From: JARFQH01 sp041299015
GTDB taxonomy: Bacteria; Desulfobacterota; Desulfobacteria; Desulfobacterales; SG8-13
DNA: 64,000 bases
Direction of reading: 5' to 3'
Assembly: GCA_041299015.1 (NCBI GenBank)
Contig: JBFYWB010000003.1
Span: forward strand, 1-64,000
Notes under the pieces: generated by a model
The model's input: the letters and a program-made list of their open reading frames with translations, nothing else
The model's database searches: none
What the model was told of the DNA's origin: nothing
In this document: piece after piece, positions 34,432-42,502 of the stretch
How positions within the stretch are numbered: position 1 is the stretch's first letter
Layout: each line of letters opens with the position of its first letter
Made by a program: the position numbers and the translations under genes

Positions 34432-35049
34432 ATGCCCCGCATCGACGACTACAGACAGGCCCGCCGAATTGCCGTCGCCACCCTTGCCGCGCAGGATCTC
34501 GACGCCATCATCCACAGATCCGGTTTTGAAGGAGAGCCCGGCAAGCGGATGCGGGTTCCTTTTTTGAATCGTGTTTACCGCATCGATTCAGCGGATTTTC
34601 AATTTACGGACATCGCCGACGCGGCCGACGAGGTCCCGATCCAGGAACAGGTGTTGATTCTGCATTACCTCATGTCTGAAAGTCACCGCAAGCCGAGCGG
34701 CAACTGGATCGCCTACCGGGAGATTCCCGGGGCCGGTTTCTATTACAGCGCCTTCGTCAAACGGGCCATCGAACCCTTAAAAAAAATCTTCGGCCACAAC
34801 ACCGATGCCCTTAAGAAAGCGGCCCGTTCACTTCACGGAACACCCGCCGATACCGGTGATGCGGGCTTTGATTTCACCGTTTTCCCCAAAGTGCCCCTGC
34901 GGCTGATTTTGTGGCAGGGTGATGACGAGTTTCCACCCGATGCCGGCATTCTTTTCGACGACACCGCCGGCGACTACCTGTCACCCGAAGATGCCGCCTG
35001 GTTGGCCGGAATGGTGGTTTATCGTCTGGCGGCCCTGTCGAAGGCCTGA
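34432..35049 (+). CDS. DUF3786 protein
   Basis: 205 residues. The pattern fits DUF3786: VPFLNRVYRID, then QVLILHYLMSE, WIAYREIPGAGFYYSAFVKRA, then FPKVPLRLILWQGDDEFPPDAGILFDDTA. The function of the family is unknown; members often lie near corrinoid and Wood-Ljungdahl genes in anaerobes. Here it begins 87 bp after acsE, but a terminator lies between, so it is probably a separate unit. An accessory role in corrinoid methyl transfer is inference only. Confidence 0.8.
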   Translation: MPRIDDYRQARRIAVATLAAQDLDAIIHRSGFEGEPGKRMRVPFLNRVYRIDSADFQFTDIADAADEVPIQEQVLILHYLMSESHRKPSGNWIAYREIPGAGFYYSAFVKRAIEPLKKIFGHNTDALKKAARSLHGTPADTGDAGFDFTVFPKVPLRLILWQGDDEFPPDAGILFDDTAGDYLSPEDAAWLAGMVVYRLAALSKA

Positions 35050-35289
35050 GACGGGTGCTGCCTGCCTGAAAATTCCAAATTCCCCGTTGCGGTTGTCCGG
35101 TTTGACGTGTCGATCGTTGCGCCTGCCCGCCAACCTACGGCCATCCGTGTTCCTTCCTTTGCACCCGGCCGCTCTTGAAGCAAAACAGGCATTTGTATTT
35201 CTTGAAATCGCCGCTTAGCTTTGATAAATTCGCATGTAGCACAGGTGTGCGAGCGTAAAAGCCCAGGGTGATAGGGGAGACAGGCATAA

Positions 35290-38200
35290 ATGATCAAATC
35301 CAAGGCCCTCGAAGTCAATTTGGCCAGCTATCGGGTTGATGTCAGCATCGATGAAAGGTTCATGGTCCTACAGGATATCATGTCCCAGTATTACGGACTG
35401 ACGGAAGGCTTCAATACCTTTTTGCAAGAGCTGTCCCACCCGTACCGGAATTGGGATTTCATCGTTGCCGAAGCCAGGCGCTACAGCCTCGAATACTTCC
35501 ATCTGATGGACAACCATCCGGCGGGGCCGGATGGGGCCCGGCTGTTCGTCGACATTTTCTTGACGGCAATTCAATCAACCAGGGAACAGAAGGTCAAAAC
35601 CGAGGCCGTCGACAACCTGGCTTTGTTCCTCCAGAAGATCATCAAAGAATCCCATTCCGGTATCGATCGATTCTTTCCGGTTCTGAACGGGGCCTTCGAT
35701 GACATCCGTCAACTGGATGACGACACCTTTTTCCTTTTCGTGAAGAGTTTCTACCAGATCAAGCGTCTGGGCGAGATGCTCCGACACCGCGCCGGGGAAG
35801 CGACCGGCGGTTTCGGGGCCGTCAATGCGCTTTTGTTGAGATACTTTCGGACCACCTTTGCCTACTGGCTGAGCCTCAGGGACCCGCGCGACTGGTTTGA
35901 AGAGGAAGCCCGCGAAGCGGAGGTCGTCGGCGGTCTTGAAAATACCGCCTCGATCTTTGTCGATATTTCCCGCAGCCGGATAGCGGATCTGAATCACCGG
36001 CTCGACGAGATCGTCGCCGACTGGCCTGCCGATTCCGGCCGGCTGTTGCGCGAACTCCTTTGCCTGGACGGGTACAGTCAAATCGTCGAAATCTACCGGC
36101 AGATGCCGCAGAAACTCCTCGAAGCCGGCGGCAGGATAAACGGGAATCAATGGAAGGTCGTCTTCCTTTTTCACATGATGGCGATTTCAGGGCTGACGAT
36201 GATCCACGAGGAAGTCCTCAGAGACATCAACCGAACCGTCAGCTGGCTCATCGCCAACGAAACGGACCTGCACATCCGCAGGCTGATTCAAAACACTTTT
36301 TCCATTTTACAAAAACAGGCCGTCAGTTACCCGGCTACGGCCTTGAACTGCGTGCTGAACATGGGCAAAGGGGTTTACCGGACCGATGACAGTGAACTGG
36401 TCAATTATTTCATTCATCATGTCATCGAACTGCCCTTTCAGACCCCGCGGATCAGCGGTGTCGGTGAAGACTGGCAGATCAGGGTCAACAGCGCCCACAT
36501 CCAGAACATCCGGACCTGGCTCGAACTGATCGAACTCAATCCCAAGTGGTCGACCCGTTTGATTTCGGTGCTGATCATCCATCTGGCCATTTCCGGTGTG
36601 TTCATCAAAGACACGGACCTGTTTCCGCGGGACATCACCAGTTTCCTGAACAGCGACACCGGTCCGGTCTATAACCTGGCCAAGCAGCTCACCCGCCTTT
36701 TCCCGGCCTATTTTAACGACATCGGTGCCGAGGGAAAACTCAGGGACATATCGACGCGCATCGACGAGATCTCGCGCCGTCGCGACGTCCTCATCCATTT
36801 TCTGCGCAAACAGAGTCACGTCGAGAGCAGCAACCAGATCATCGCCTTCATGGAGGCGACCATTCACTTCTGGGCCACGCGCGACAAGACGGTGCTCAAG
36901 CAGGTCGTGCCTTTCGATGTCTACGAGCAGATCGACACTCACGGCCCTTACATCGACGGGGTTCACAAAATCATGACCGCCCTGAGACAAAAGGGGATCG
37001 ACCGCCATGCGCTGCTGCTCACCCTGTCCGAGGGTCAACTGCACCGCATGACGGCCGATTTGTCCGGTGAGGTGAGCGCGGAGGATGGTGAACGGGTCAC
37101 CCTGCTCGTTTCGTTTTACAAACTGCTCCATCAAAAATACAGCATCGATTACATCGAACTGAAAAGCTATATTTCCCAGCTCTCGACCGAGGCTTTCCCG
37201 GATCTCAACCGTCTCCGCAATGCTCTGGCGGAAACGGATCTGAAGAAAAAACTGTTCATGCTGCTCGAATACCTGGGGCTGCTCAAAGCGATCATCCTCG
37301 CACCGGAACGATTTGAAATCCGGGAAGACATCTATAAAAAGCGACATATCACGATCGACATTCCGTCCATGTACGGCAGTTACCATGAACTCAAATTCGA
37401 TGCTCTGGGGCTGACCTACCGCATCGAATCGCTGGTCAACGTGCTTTTCGAAGAGTTGATCGACGGCATCGATTTGAGCCTGATCACCAAGGCGACTTTT
37501 TACCAGATCTATGCCCGGATCCGACTCTTTGACAAAGCCTTGCGGTTGGACGGGATCTCGTCGGCCGAAATAGAAAGGCAGCTTGACCTGCTGGCACATT
37601 CCCTGGAGGTCAAAGGGTTCACCTTCACCCAATATCTCGACATCTTCAAGGGCTTCGCCGCGGCGGTCAAGAACATCATCAACGATTATTTTCAGAATGT
37701 TCACGAGGAAAACCTGAATCAGGTCATCGACCGGTTGCCCGGCGACCAGATTCTGCGTAAATATCTGCTGAAAGAGACCCACGCGGGTCTCGACCGGGAG
37801 AAAAACAAGCACCGGATTTCTGAAATCTTTTTTAGAGACCGGATCGCTCTTTCCCTCGGCCTTCAGCAACTGGACCGCTTCCTCGGCCGCATCCTTAACA
37901 TCCTTTTCCAACAAGCCGACAAGTTGAACAAGGACAAACTCTACCAACTGCTGCTCTATGATCCCGACAATGCCATGACATCGATTTGCGAGCCGGATAA
38001 CCGGGTCAACGGCTTGATCTATCTGGGTAACAAAGGGTTTAACCTGGTCGTGCTCCAGGGCCTGGGTCTGCCGGTTCCCCCGGGCTTCATCATAACCACC
38101 GAGGTGTTCCGCTGCCGCAAGGTCATCGCCAGCTACCGACCCGCGGCACAGAATTTCAAGGACCAGGTTGCCCGTCACATCATCAAACTGGAAAAAATGA

Positions 38201-39483
38201 CCGGAAAGGCCTTCGGCAATCCCCACAACCCGCTCCTCTTTTCGGTTCGCAGTGGATCTTCCATCAGCCAGCCCGGTATGATGGACACTTTCCTGAACGT
38301 CGGCATCAACGAAGAGATCGCCGCCGGACTATCTGTGAAAACGGGAAACGCATGGTTTGCCTGGGACAACTACCGCCGCTTCCTGCAATGCTACGGGATG
38401 GCCTTCGGCCTTCAACGCGACGATTTCGACGCCGTCATCAGCGGGCTGAAACGACGCGCCGGCATTGCCTACAAGAAGAATTTTACGGACGAGCAGATGA
38501 TAAAGGTTGCCCTGACCTACAAAGCGATGCTCCTGGACAACCGGATCGAGATCCCGGAAAACCCCTTCGACCAATTGACGATAACCATCAAGAGCGTCCT
38601 CGACTCCTGGGAGTCCGATAAGGCCAGAACCTATCGCCGGATCATGGGCATTTCAGACGACTGGGGCACGGCCGTGACGGTGCAATCGATGGTGTACGGC
38701 AACCTGGCACAAAACTCCGGCTCCGGTGTCCTCTTCACGCACAACCCCCGTTGGCCGGGCGAAACCCTGAAACTCTGGGGTGATTTCACCCTCGGCAATC
38801 AGGGGGAAGACGTCGTTTCCGGTCTGGTGATCACCCTGCCGATTTCACTCTATCAACAAGAGGTGGAAATGCGGCCGACCGACATCACCTTGGAGACCCA
38901 TTTCCCGGAGATTTACACGGAGTTGAAAAACTGGGCCGGTCGCCTCATCTACAAGGAAGGATGGCCCCCGCAAGAAATGGAATTTACGTTCGAGTCCCCG
39001 GCGGTCAAAGATCTCTATCTCTTACAGGGCCGCGACATGTCGATGCGGGAACGTAAGCGGATGCGGACCTTCGATTTGATCGGCATAACCGAGGATTGCT
39101 ACCTGGGGCATGGCATCGGCATCGGCGGCGGTGCCCTCACCGGGCGGGTGGTCTTCAGTCTCGAGGAGATCGACAAGTGGCGCAAGGAGGAACCCGAAAG
39201 CAACTTGATTCTGGCCCGTAGCGACACCGTCCCGGATGATATCCGCGAAATCTACGCGGCCGACGGCTTGCTGACGGCTCGCGGCGGCGTGACCTCGCAT
39301 GCCTCAGTCGTGGCCCACCGCCTGGATAAAACCTGTGTGGTTTGTGTCGGCGATTTGATCTGCAATGAGAAGCAGAAGCGCTTTACGTTGAGGGGCGTGA
39401 GCGTAAAATCAGGAGATTTCATAAGCATTGACGGTCGTGAGGGATCGGTATATCTAGGCAGGCTGAAAATCAATGAAGAGTAA
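35290..39483 (+). CDS. Large PPDK-like protein: helical N-terminus, pyruvate/ATP-grasp and phospho-His domains
   Basis: 1397 residues. About 1-900 is helix-rich with no family I recognise. From about 905 it matches the nucleotide-binding (PPDK_N) domain: LIYLGNKGFNLVVLQGLG then LPVPPGFIITTEVF, RSGSSISQPGMMDTFLNVGI and QNSGSGVLFTHNPRWPGE. The swivelling phosphohistidine domain is at the end (LTARGGVTSHASVVAHRL, with H1337). The PEP-binding TIM barrel of true pyruvate phosphate dikinase is missing, so it probably does not make PEP alone. It may transfer phosphate to another partner or sense pyruvate. It stands alone with no clear operon partner. Confidence 0.8.
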   Translation: MIKSKALEVNLASYRVDVSIDERFMVLQDIMSQYYGLTEGFNTFLQELSHPYRNWDFIVAEARRYSLEYFHLMDNHPAGPDGARLFVDIFLTAIQSTREQKVKTEAVDNLALFLQKIIKESHSGIDRFFPVLNGAFDDIRQLDDDTFFLFVKSFYQIKRLGEMLRHRAGEATGGFGAVNALLLRYFRTTFAYWLSLRDPRDWFEEEAREAEVVGGLENTASIFVDISRSRIADLNHRLDEIVADWPADSGRLLRELLCLDGYSQIVEIYRQMPQKLLEAGGRINGNQWKVVFLFHMMAISGLTMIHEEVLRDINRTVSWLIANETDLHIRRLIQNTFSILQKQAVSYPATALNCVLNMGKGVYRTDDSELVNYFIHHVIELPFQTPRISGVGEDWQIRVNSAHIQNIRTWLELIELNPKWSTRLISVLIIHLAISGVFIKDTDLFPRDITSFLNSDTGPVYNLAKQLTRLFPAYFNDIGAEGKLRDISTRIDEISRRRDVLIHFLRKQSHVESSNQIIAFMEATIHFWATRDKTVLKQVVPFDVYEQIDTHGPYIDGVHKIMTALRQKGIDRHALLLTLSEGQLHRMTADLSGEVSAEDGERVTLLVSFYKLLHQKYSIDYIELKSYISQLSTEAFPDLNRLRNALAETDLKKKLFMLLEYLGLLKAIILAPERFEIREDIYKKRHITIDIPSMYGSYHELKFDALGLTYRIESLVNVLFEELIDGIDLSLITKATFYQIYARIRLFDKALRLDGISSAEIERQLDLLAHSLEVKGFTFTQYLDIFKGFAAAVKNIINDYFQNVHEENLNQVIDRLPGDQILRKYLLKETHAGLDREKNKHRISEIFFRDRIALSLGLQQLDRFLGRILNILFQQADKLNKDKLYQLLLYDPDNAMTSICEPDNRVNGLIYLGNKGFNLVVLQGLGLPVPPGFIITTEVFRCRKVIASYRPAAQNFKDQVARHIIKLEKMTGKAFGNPHNPLLFSVRSGSSISQPGMMDTFLNVGINEEIAAGLSVKTGNAWFAWDNYRRFLQCYGMAFGLQRDDFDAVISGLKRRAGIAYKKNFTDEQMIKVALTYKAMLLDNRIEIPENPFDQLTITIKSVLDSWESDKARTYRRIMGISDDWGTAVTVQSMVYGNLAQNSGSGVLFTHNPRWPGETLKLWGDFTLGNQGEDVVSGLVITLPISLYQQEVEMRPTDITLETHFPEIYTELKNWAGRLIYKEGWPPQEMEFTFESPAVKDLYLLQGRDMSMRERKRMRTFDLIGITEDCYLGHGIGIGGGALTGRVVFSLEEIDKWRKEEPESNLILARSDTVPDDIREIYAADGLLTARGGVTSHASVVAHRLDKTCVVCVGDLICNEKQKRFTLRGVSVKSGDFISIDGREGSVYLGRLKINEE

Positions 39484-39622
39484 AACGGCACCGCCCCGGT
39501 TTTGTCGGCCGCACGGAAAGCAAAGGCAGGCGTTGGATTCACGGTTCAGAAGGGATGGACGGGCCGAACCCGGAGTGCAATCCGCTTGAATGGGCGTTAA
39601 CCCCCAGACAGGAGTAAAGTCA

Positions 39623-40894
39623 ATGAATGCAGCTACCGGCGGAAAAAGCGTAAGACTCGGCGTCAATGGGTTGGGCCGGATCGGCAAGTTAACGGTCTGG
39701 CATCATGTCGGAAGGAAGTATTTCGACGAAATCGTCGTCAATATCGGCCGTGAGGCCGGTACTTCCCTGCAGGATGTGGTCCACTACCTGGAGCGTGATT
39801 CCACCTACGGTTCACTGAACTGTTATCTCCACGGCCACAATTCGGCCACGGTGATCGGGGAAGTGGACGCAGGACAGGGAACGATCGTGCTCGATGGTGT
39901 GCGGGTCCGGATCCTGCGGTCCGCCCGTAACCCGGTCGACATCGGTTGGCGGCAGTGGGGGGTCAGGCTGGTGGTGGATACGACCGGACGGTTCATGGAT
40001 CCGTCGATGCCGGCCGACCATCCCGGTGGCAGCGTTCGGGGCCACCTGGAGTCCGGTGCCGAAAAAGTCATCGTCTCGGCGCCCTTCAAGATGAAGGAGC
40101 AGAAGGCCGACCTGTCCGGAAACTCACCGGAGGATGCCGTCACGACGGTGATGGGAATCAATACCAATGACTATGATCCCCGGCGGCACCGCATCATCTC
40201 CAACGCATCGTGCACCACGACCTGCCTGGCGCACATGATAAAACCGCTGCTGGATCATTTTGGACCGCAGAAAATTCTAACCGCCTCCATGGCGACGGTT
40301 CACGCCGCCACCGGATCACAGGCGGTTCTGGACCGTCTACCGCAGGCGGGGAAGAAAGACCTGCGCAAAAACCGCAGCATCATGAACAACATCATCCTGA
40401 CGACCACCGGTGCAGCCAAAGCCTTGCGGCTGGTGATTCCCGAGATGCGGCAGATCGGCTTCATCGCCGAGTCGGTCCGCATCCCGACGGCGACCGGTTC
40501 TTTGATCATTCTGGTGGTCGACCTGCAGGAAGAGCCGAACCGTGAACCGATTCGACGAGAAACCATCAACGCCGTATACCGTCGCACCGCCGAGCTCGAT
40601 CCCAATGGATATCTCCACTATTCTGAGAAACAGAATGTGTCGGGGGACATCATTGGCGCGCCGCGCGCGGCGGCCATCATCGAAGGGTACGAAACCCACA
40701 CCCGCACGGCGGAGGTCGCCATCGATCTGGCAAATGTTCCGGGGCTGAACCAAAAGGTCATCGAGCAGCTGAATAACACCCTGATCCGGGTCCCGGTCAC
40801 ACAGGCGGTCATCTACGGTTGGTATGACAACGAGATGGGCAGTTATGTCAACATGCTCGGCGACCGCACGGTCAGCGTGGCCGAGCATATGTAG
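39623..40894 (+). CDS. gap: Glyceraldehyde-3-phosphate dehydrogenase (long type)
   Basis: 423 residues from the ATG at 39623, which has AGGAG 8 nt upstream (an earlier ATG at 39590 lacks one). NAD-binding start VRLGVNGLGRIGKLTVWH, catalytic loop ISNASCTTTCLAHM with C197, then TVHAATGSQAVLDRLPQ and the C-terminal WYDNEMGSYVNMLGD. It is about 85 residues longer than the usual enzyme (about 335), mostly from insertions in the NAD domain. Other long gap types occur in several bacteria. The NAD/NADP preference cannot be decided here. Role in glycolysis/gluconeogenesis. Confidence 0.92.
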   Translation: MNAATGGKSVRLGVNGLGRIGKLTVWHHVGRKYFDEIVVNIGREAGTSLQDVVHYLERDSTYGSLNCYLHGHNSATVIGEVDAGQGTIVLDGVRVRILRSARNPVDIGWRQWGVRLVVDTTGRFMDPSMPADHPGGSVRGHLESGAEKVIVSAPFKMKEQKADLSGNSPEDAVTTVMGINTNDYDPRRHRIISNASCTTTCLAHMIKPLLDHFGPQKILTASMATVHAATGSQAVLDRLPQAGKKDLRKNRSIMNNIILTTTGAAKALRLVIPEMRQIGFIAESVRIPTATGSLIILVVDLQEEPNREPIRRETINAVYRRTAELDPNGYLHYSEKQNVSGDIIGAPRAAAIIEGYETHTRTAEVAIDLANVPGLNQKVIEQLNNTLIRVPVTQAVIYGWYDNEMGSYVNMLGDRTVSVAEHM

Positions 40895-40955
40895 TCCATT
40901 ACCCGTTGACGCCGCCCGCGCAATAAGCGCTTCCAAATCCGGTGCCTCCGCTGGT

Positions 40956-41807
40956 TCAGGGGCGGCGAATCTGCTGCAGGCTGGCACTGAGTGCGAGAAA
41001 TTCCGCCACATCCAGCGTCTCTGCGCGGCGCGAGGGATCAATGTGCGCCCGTTCGAGAGCTTGCTCGGCCGCTTGGGTGGAGAGGTCCAGTTCGCTGCCG
41101 GCTAGAGAGTTTCTCAATTTCTTTCTGCGCCGACCGAAAGCCGTGCGAATGACTCTGAAGAAGAAATCTTCATCCGCCGGCAACAGGCGCGCCGGGGTCT
41201 TGAAAACAACGGCAAGGACCGACGAGTCGACCTTGGGTCGCGGGAAAAAACGGTCGGCGGCCACACGCCTGATCGGCCTGAGGTCGGCGCAGTATTGAAT
41301 CATCACCGAGAGCCGACCGTAATCCCTGCCGCCGGGAACGGCCGTTAACCGGTCGGCCAGTTCCGTTTGGAACATCAAGACCGCCCGCTTTACAACTTCC
41401 CGGACCGAAATCAGTTGGACCAGGATTTGGGAAGAGATGTTGTAGGGCAGATTTCCGATCACTACCAGCCGGTCGCCGATCTCCGCTGCCAGGGCCCGGA
41501 TGTCGAGCCGCAGGATATTGTTTTCCAGCAGCACCACATTCGATAGGCGCTGGGACAGGAGTTCTGCTTTCAATAAGTCGGCCAGGCGGGCGTCTTTTTC
41601 AACCGCATAGATCCTGGCGGCCTGCCGGGCGGATAGAAACGTAAGGGCACCGAGGCCGGCACCGATCTCGAGCACGACATCCTGCGGTGAAATTTCTGCA
41701 GCGCCCACAATCATGGCCGCCGTCGCGGGATCGGTCAGAAAGTGTTGCCCCAGGCGTTTGTCCGCACGAACATTGCAAGCCTGCAAAAGGGCTCTGGGTG
41801 AGGTCAT
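40956..41807 (-). CDS. rsmA: 16S rRNA dimethyladenosine methyltransferase RsmA (KsgA)
   Basis: 283 residues from the ATG at 41807. A TTG further upstream (41846) would add 13 weakly supported residues. Motif I is LEIGAGLGALTF and motif IV is NLPYNISSQIL. The start RADKRLGQHFLTDP matches the family, as does the late FFPRPKVDSSVLAV. It methylates two adjacent adenines near the 3' end of 16S rRNA during ribosome assembly. It is convergent with gap. Confidence 0.95.
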   Translation of the reverse strand: MTSPRALLQACNVRADKRLGQHFLTDPATAAMIVGAAEISPQDVVLEIGAGLGALTFLSARQAARIYAVEKDARLADLLKAELLSQRLSNVVLLENNILRLDIRALAAEIGDRLVVIGNLPYNISSQILVQLISVREVVKRAVLMFQTELADRLTAVPGGRDYGRLSVMIQYCADLRPIRRVAADRFFPRPKVDSSVLAVVFKTPARLLPADEDFFFRVIRTAFGRRRKKLRNSLAGSELDLSTQAAEQALERAHIDPSRRAETLDVAEFLALSASLQQIRRP

Positions 41808-41846
41808 TATCGACGCCTTCTTTCTGCCGGTCGTCAAAGGTTTCAA

Positions 41847-42052
41847 TTCCCGCTTACTGCCGCATTAAACCAGTTTGCACCCCCAAGATCAAGTTGTATC
41901 CCATTTGGGCAAGTCGATACCCATTGACCAGGGGAACGGCTTGACTTTTTAGGAGTTAGTCACTACGCTTGGCCACATTAATGCATTTGAAAACGGTGCT
42001 TCTCCGGAGCCTTTATTTTCCACACCTCAACCTTACCAAAGGGAGATGAGTC
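41847..42052 (+). other. Short gap between rsmA and the small HTH gene
   Basis: 206 bp, divergent. It holds two similar stretches (GTATCCCATT and GATACCCATT, 21 bp apart) and a TTGACT, but no good -10 at the right distance. No gene was seen. Confidence 0.3.
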
Positions 42053-42442
42053 ATGCGTCACAAGGGCAAGAGCGTCAGTTTCGATGCAATGGTGAAATTT
42101 TTTATGCAGACTTACAGCATTCCGACCAAGAAAGACGTCGAAAAGTTGATGGCCAAACTGGACCAAATCGAAAAGCTGATTGCGGCGATGTCCCGATCCG
42201 CCCAACGTGGCCGCCAGGCATCTGCCCAGGGCAACGGGGGCGTTAAGGTTCAAGGCCGCAGTGGTTCGACAGCGGTCAACCAGGTCCTGGAGGCGATCAG
42301 GGGATTCAAACAGGGGGCCGGGCTGCCGGATATCAGGGAAAAAACCGGGTTCGATGAGAAAAAGGTTCGGAACATCATCTTCCGCTTGAGCAAAAGCGGT
42401 GTAATTCAGCGTCAAAGCCGCGGCGTGTATGTGGTAAAGTGA
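42053..42442 (+). CDS. Small protein with coiled coil and winged-helix-like C-terminus
   Basis: 129 residues, no family recognised with confidence. About 20-48 is likely a coiled coil (KKDVEKLMAKLDQIEKLIAA). A basic, Gly/Gln-rich linker (about 50-72) follows. The last 55 residues (VLEAIRGFKQGAGLPDIREK, then KKVRNIIFRLSKSGVIQRQS then RGVYVV) look like a winged-helix domain: a helix-turn-helix, then a beta hairpin. It might bind DNA. GGGAGATGAGTC lies before the ATG. It begins about 60 bp before the protease gene on the same strand and may be co-transcribed with it. Confidence 0.6.
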   Translation: MRHKGKSVSFDAMVKFFMQTYSIPTKKDVEKLMAKLDQIEKLIAAMSRSAQRGRQASAQGNGGVKVQGRSGSTAVNQVLEAIRGFKQGAGLPDIREKTGFDEKKVRNIIFRLSKSGVIQRQSRGVYVVK

Positions 42443-42502
42443 ATTCAGACAGGTCGGCCGGCCGACAGGAAACGGCGGAAGTCTCCTTGAAGGAATGATC
42501 AA

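Noticed and set aside
36307..38226. 639-residue open frame on the minus strand opposite the PPDK-like gene
   Set aside because: No motifs; the plus-strand frame is continuous through 1397 codons with a recognised PPDK domain.
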